Source: Phycisphaera sp. (lineage in GTDB: Bacteria > Planctomycetota > Phycisphaerae > Phycisphaerales > Zrk34). From it: a stretch of 64,000 nt of DNA. Under the pieces are notes generated by a model. The model made no database searches. It was not told the DNA's origin and was given only the letters and a program-made list of their open reading frames with translations. Location of the stretch: contig WGMA01000043.1 in assembly GCA_016125285.1 (NCBI GenBank), positions 16,832 through 80,831 of the forward strand. Direction: 5' to 3'. How positions within the stretch are numbered: position 1 is the stretch's first letter; every line of letters begins with the position of its first letter. Positions 61,579 through 64,000 of the stretch are shown in pieces. Position numbers and translations under genes: made by a program.

Positions 61579-62418
61579 TCACTTCCCCCCGCCGCGCTCC
61601 ACGTCGTTCAGTTCCTTGCCGCGATCCTTCGACAGGTCCAGCTGGCGCAGCGCCTCCGGGTCGCTCGGCAGCAGCACCTCGTAGCGGTCGAGCCGATCGA
61701 TCTCGCACACCGCGGTGTTGGCCAGCTCGAGATCGAGCACGTGCCCGCCCGCGCGGCGGTCGTCCGTGAGGAAGTGCACGTGGTACCCCGGCACGTTCAT
61801 GCCCGTCACGTAAGGCGGGCAGCGGAACCCGACCAGCGTGCCGCTCACCTCCGTCATGTCGAACACCGACTGCCCCTTCGCCGCGTCCGCCAGCTCCGGG
61901 TACGGCTTCGCCTGCGCGGGCACAGCGCGCGTCTTCATCACCTTGAACCGCCCCGTCAGCTTCACCGCGTAGAAGTAGTTGACGTTGCCGAGCCGCGCGT
62001 CGATCTGCTGCTGCAACGCCTCCCACGTCGTGCCCGCCTCGACGACAAGCCGATCGTCGGCGCGGAACCGGCAGACGGTCGCGAACGGTGTCGGCGTGTC
62101 GGGGCCCGGCGTGTAGACGTGACCGTCGCTGCGCACCTGGTACACGTGTCCGCCGAGCACGACCATCTCGCCGTCGAGCGCGTCGAACGTGCCGAGGCCG
62201 AACCCGCCGTGCCGCAGCATCTCGCCGCAGCTGATGTGCCCGTCGTACTGCCCGGCGAGCAGCGCATCGATCGTCGAGACCTGCGTGAGCGTGTCGTGCG
62301 GCGCGCCCGCACCGCCGATGGCGAGCCCGCCGTCACCCGCGCAGCCGCCGAGCGTCGCGGCGCCGATCAGCGCCGCGCACCACCACGCCGCGCACGATGC
62401 AATCGTGTAAGTCTTCAT
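61579..62418 (-). CDS. Acetolactate decarboxylase-like lipoprotein
   Basis: 279 residues. The N-terminus has a signal ending in the lipobox LGGC ([17 protein letters not shown]). The mature protein follows acetolactate decarboxylase (BudA/AlsD): [60 protein letters not shown], and the zinc-binding [20 protein letters not shown]. The enzyme turns acetolactate into acetoin. Most are cytoplasmic, although a secreted form is known in Brevibacillus (family knowledge). Location of this one outside the cytoplasm is inferred from the lipobox. No acetolactate synthase gene is near. Confidence 0.88.
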   Translation of the reverse strand: MKTYTIASCAAWWCAALIGAATLGGCAGDGGLAIGGAGAPHDTLTQVSTIDALLAGQYDGHISCGEMLRHGGFGLGTFDALDGEMVVLGGHVYQVRSDGHVYTPGPDTPTPFATVCRFRADDRLVVEAGTTWEALQQQIDARLGNVNYFYAVKLTGRFKVMKTRAVPAQAKPYPELADAAKGQSVFDMTEVSGTLVGFRCPPYVTGMNVPGYHVHFLTDDRRAGGHVLDLELANTAVCEIDRLDRYEVLLPSDPEALRQLDLSKDRGKELNDVERGGGK

Positions 62419-62553
62419 GGTGGGCATGATAACCGCTGGCGTCGAACCGCCGGTCCGTATGGCGTTTCCGGCAAGGCCGCCACGCCGGTTGCCGCTCTTG
62501 CGATCGCACGCGGATCTAGGATCTTTCAGACCATCCACGCACGGAGAACGCAC

Positions 62554-63282
62554 GTGTGCACGCTCGCACTTCAATCAAGCCTGACCCTCGCCATGCCCGG
62601 CGTCGTGCTGGCGCTGGTGCTGCTGTCGATCGTGATCTACGCCGGTCGCAGCGTGTGGCGCGAGTATCGTCGCCCCATCGAGATGCGTCGTCTCGCGGCC
62701 CGGCTCGGCATGACCTGGCAGACCGACACGCCGCGTGATCTGCCGCGCCTGACCAGCCTGCACAGCTTTCGGCTCGACCCCTTCCCCGCGCGACGCCACA
62801 CGCTGACCGACCGGCGTGGTGACACGCGTGTCTGGGTGTTCGACGAAGACTACGTCGTGACCGCGAACAGCGTCTACCCCGCGGGACGACTCAACCCGAC
62901 CGTTCACCGCCGCACCGTCATCGTCGTCCGCCGACCCGAGATGCACCTGCTCGGCTTCGCGCTGCGGCCCGAGGACCCCATCGAGCGCGCGATGCACGCC
63001 GCGGGCTACCAGGACATCGACTTCGACGACGACCCGGCGTTCTCCGACCGGTTCTCGCTTCAGGGTGAAGAGTCGCCGACGCGCGACGCGTTCGACGCCC
63101 GCGTTCGGCGTCACCTGCTCAACGGGCCGAACGTCTGCGTCGACGGATGGGTGAACTTCGTGGCGGTGTGGACGCCGAACGGCCGGGCGTCCGCCCAGGA
63201 GATCGAACGCCTGATCGGGCACGCGGTGACGCTCGCGGAACTGCTCGACGAAGCGCACACACCGCAAGCGGCGCACGCGTAA
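62554..63282 (+). CDS. Membrane-anchored protein of unknown function
   Basis: 242 residues from GTG 62554, with GGAG 7 nt upstream. One N-terminal membrane helix (VVLALVLLSIVIYAGRSVW) is followed by a cytoplasmic domain with RLGMTWQTDTPRDLPRLTSL and WVFDEDYVVTANSVY, then VRRHLLNGPNVCVDGWVNFV. The beta-rich region resembles the many unassigned DUF domains on single-helix membrane proteins; no family is recognised. Alternative start ATG 62593 would remove the first 13 residues. Confidence 0.7.
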   Translation: MCTLALQSSLTLAMPGVVLALVLLSIVIYAGRSVWREYRRPIEMRRLAARLGMTWQTDTPRDLPRLTSLHSFRLDPFPARRHTLTDRRGDTRVWVFDEDYVVTANSVYPAGRLNPTVHRRTVIVVRRPEMHLLGFALRPEDPIERAMHAAGYQDIDFDDDPAFSDRFSLQGEESPTRDAFDARVRRHLLNGPNVCVDGWVNFVAVWTPNGRASAQEIERLIGHAVTLAELLDEAHTPQAAHA

Positions 63283-63330
63283 CGACGCGCGGATGACGAG
63301 GCGCGGATCACGCCGCGCGCGTGTCGCGCG

Positions 63331-63675
63331 TCAATGGCCCGAGCTGCGGATCGCCACGAGGATCACCTTGATGATGATGTACATCAGGAAGAACCCGCCC
63401 CAGGCGGCGCCCTTCGAGCGCTCGTTCTCCTGCCGCTCCTTGCGGACGACCGCGGCCTTGGCGTGCAGGTCCGGGCCCATGCCCGCCACCGCGTCGCTCA
63501 GCGCCGACGCCGGGTCGTCGTCCGACGCGCCCCCAGCGTCCACCGGCGCCGGGGCGTACGCCGGCTCGACCTCCAGCTCTTCGATCACGTCATCCGACGT
63601 GTCAAACAACGACTGACTCGACGCCCCCTGCGACGCGCCTTCCGGCCTCAAATCCGATTCCTTGAAAACGCCCAT
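63331..63675 (-). CDS. Small protein with C-terminal membrane anchor
   Basis: 114 residues from ATG 63675, with AAGGGGG upstream. It has a polar, acidic N-terminal region (DDVIEELEVEPAYAPAPVDA), a helical region (DLHAKAAVVRKERQENER) and one C-terminal membrane helix (GGFFLMYIIIKVILVAI). The tail-anchored arrangement puts the N-terminus in the cytoplasm. No family recognised. The N-terminal half looks disordered. Confidence 0.7.
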   Translation of the reverse strand: MGVFKESDLRPEGASQGASSQSLFDTSDDVIEELEVEPAYAPAPVDAGGASDDDPASALSDAVAGMGPDLHAKAAVVRKERQENERSKGAAWGGFFLMYIIIKVILVAIRSSGH

Positions 63676-63837
63676 GCTTAAGACCCCCTTCGCCGCTTCG
63701 CGACCAGATGTGTGCAACGACCCCGCGCATCGACCCCCGACGCCCGGTGCGGCCATTTTACCGTCTGCCCCCGCCGCAACCCAGACTTTCGCCCGGGCCC
63801 GGTAACTACGATTTTCACGCGTCCCCACGATCGGTCA

Positions 63838-63866
63838 TTGACTTTACCGACACCCCAACCTACCGT
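63838..63866 (+). promoter_or_regulatory. Likely sigma-70 promoter for RRM gene
   Basis: TTGACT (-35) and TACCGT (-10) are separated by 17 nt, about 90 nt upstream of the RNA-binding protein start. The -35 box is near-consensus; the -10 box is partial. The gap 63676-63957 contains no gene. Confidence 0.4.
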
Positions 63867-63957
63867 GACGCACGTTACTTCCCTTCCCGATCGACTGGCG
63901 CCCTAGTTGGACTCCAAGCTCCTCGTGAAGAAACACAGACGCTTGGAGGATATACCA

Positions 63958-64000
63958 ATGCGCATCTACGTCGGAAATCTGTCGTTTAACACCACCCAGG
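63958..64000 (+). CDS. RRM RNA-binding protein, partial (5' end only)
   Basis: Starts MRIYVGNLSFNTTQ, the RNP-2 motif (IYVGNL) of RNA-recognition-motif proteins such as the small bacterial/cyanobacterial Rbp family. GGAGG lies about 9 nt before the ATG. It continues beyond the right edge, so only 14 residues are visible. Rbp-type proteins bind RNA in cold response or RNA localisation (family knowledge). Confidence 0.85.
   Translation, partial: MRIYVGNLSFNTTQ

Noticed and set aside
1..64000. CRISPR array or complete tRNA/rRNA gene
   Set aside because: No evenly spaced direct repeats with unique spacers were seen; the only short tandem repeats are the heptanucleotide tract and the bioA insertion. 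No complete cloverleaf or rRNA signature was found.

Overview
The window looks like chromosomal DNA of a Planctomycetota bacterium, most likely of the Phycisphaerae type. This is an inference from gene content: ECF sigma factor / FecR-like gene pairs joined to prepilin-type proteins of the H-X9-DG (DUF1559-like) kind, a GYF_2/zinc-ribbon membrane protein, a secreted ceramidase-like hydrolase, a Gfo/Idh/MocA oxidoreductase with a twin-arginine-like leader, and short mobile palindromes and heptanucleotide repeats. Most of the sequence is very GC-rich; the left 11.6 kb is visibly less so.

Left region (1-11,604): part of an integrated mobile element. Every gene is on the minus strand, running away from a right boundary at about 11,580-11,604. 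That boundary carries the 3' end of a tRNA gene (T-arm plus acceptor strand) followed by a terminator, the usual layout of an attachment site. Reading away from this end: a small ORF, a helicase/primase-like protein, a clamp-loader-like AAA+ ATPase, a TIGR04255 gene with two unknown partners, an unknown protein, an excisionase-like HTH protein, a DUF932 protein, a SprT-like zinc protease, a small ORF, a candidate PD-(D/E)XK nuclease, a WYL regulator with an inverted repeat in front of it, a GYF/zinc-ribbon coiled-coil membrane protein, a small ORF and a partial secreted protein. No integrase is visible; it would lie beyond the left edge.

Central core (11,617-40,919): a histidine kinase, bioA, two paralogous 172-aa secreted proteins flanking a 529-aa secreted protein, an HlyD / ABC ATPase-permease exporter, a GspE-like ATPase, truD, recJ, a small membrane protein, glpK, an SRPBCC protein, a glutamate-receptor-like ion channel, trpS, 5-formyl-THF cyclo-ligase, a LysM L,D-transpeptidase, several secreted or membrane proteins, a SGNH hydrolase, a ceramidase-like protein, a coiled-coil protein and an oxidoreductase.

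Sigma/FecR/pseudopilin block (41,068-48,400): two consecutive copies of the same four-gene plan: ECF sigma factor, FecR-domain membrane protein overlapping it by 4 nt, then two prepilin-type proteins. A strong terminator separates the copies. This is the most system-like arrangement in the window.

Right core (48,420-64,000): a secreted PHP phosphoesterase, a hybrid histidine kinase, an aldo/keto reductase, a nitrilase-family enzyme, a metallophosphoesterase, glmS, a sodium:solute symporter with a 37-aa partner, a frameshifted EF-hand/laminin-G-like protein, an R/G/D-rich secreted protein, msrA, a lipoprotein acetolactate decarboxylase, two small unknown proteins and the start of an RRM RNA-binding protein. 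Three copies of a roughly 135-nt inverted-repeat element, a set of CCCACGGG hairpins and a 9-copy heptanucleotide repeat lie between genes. No CRISPR array, rRNA or complete tRNA was seen.
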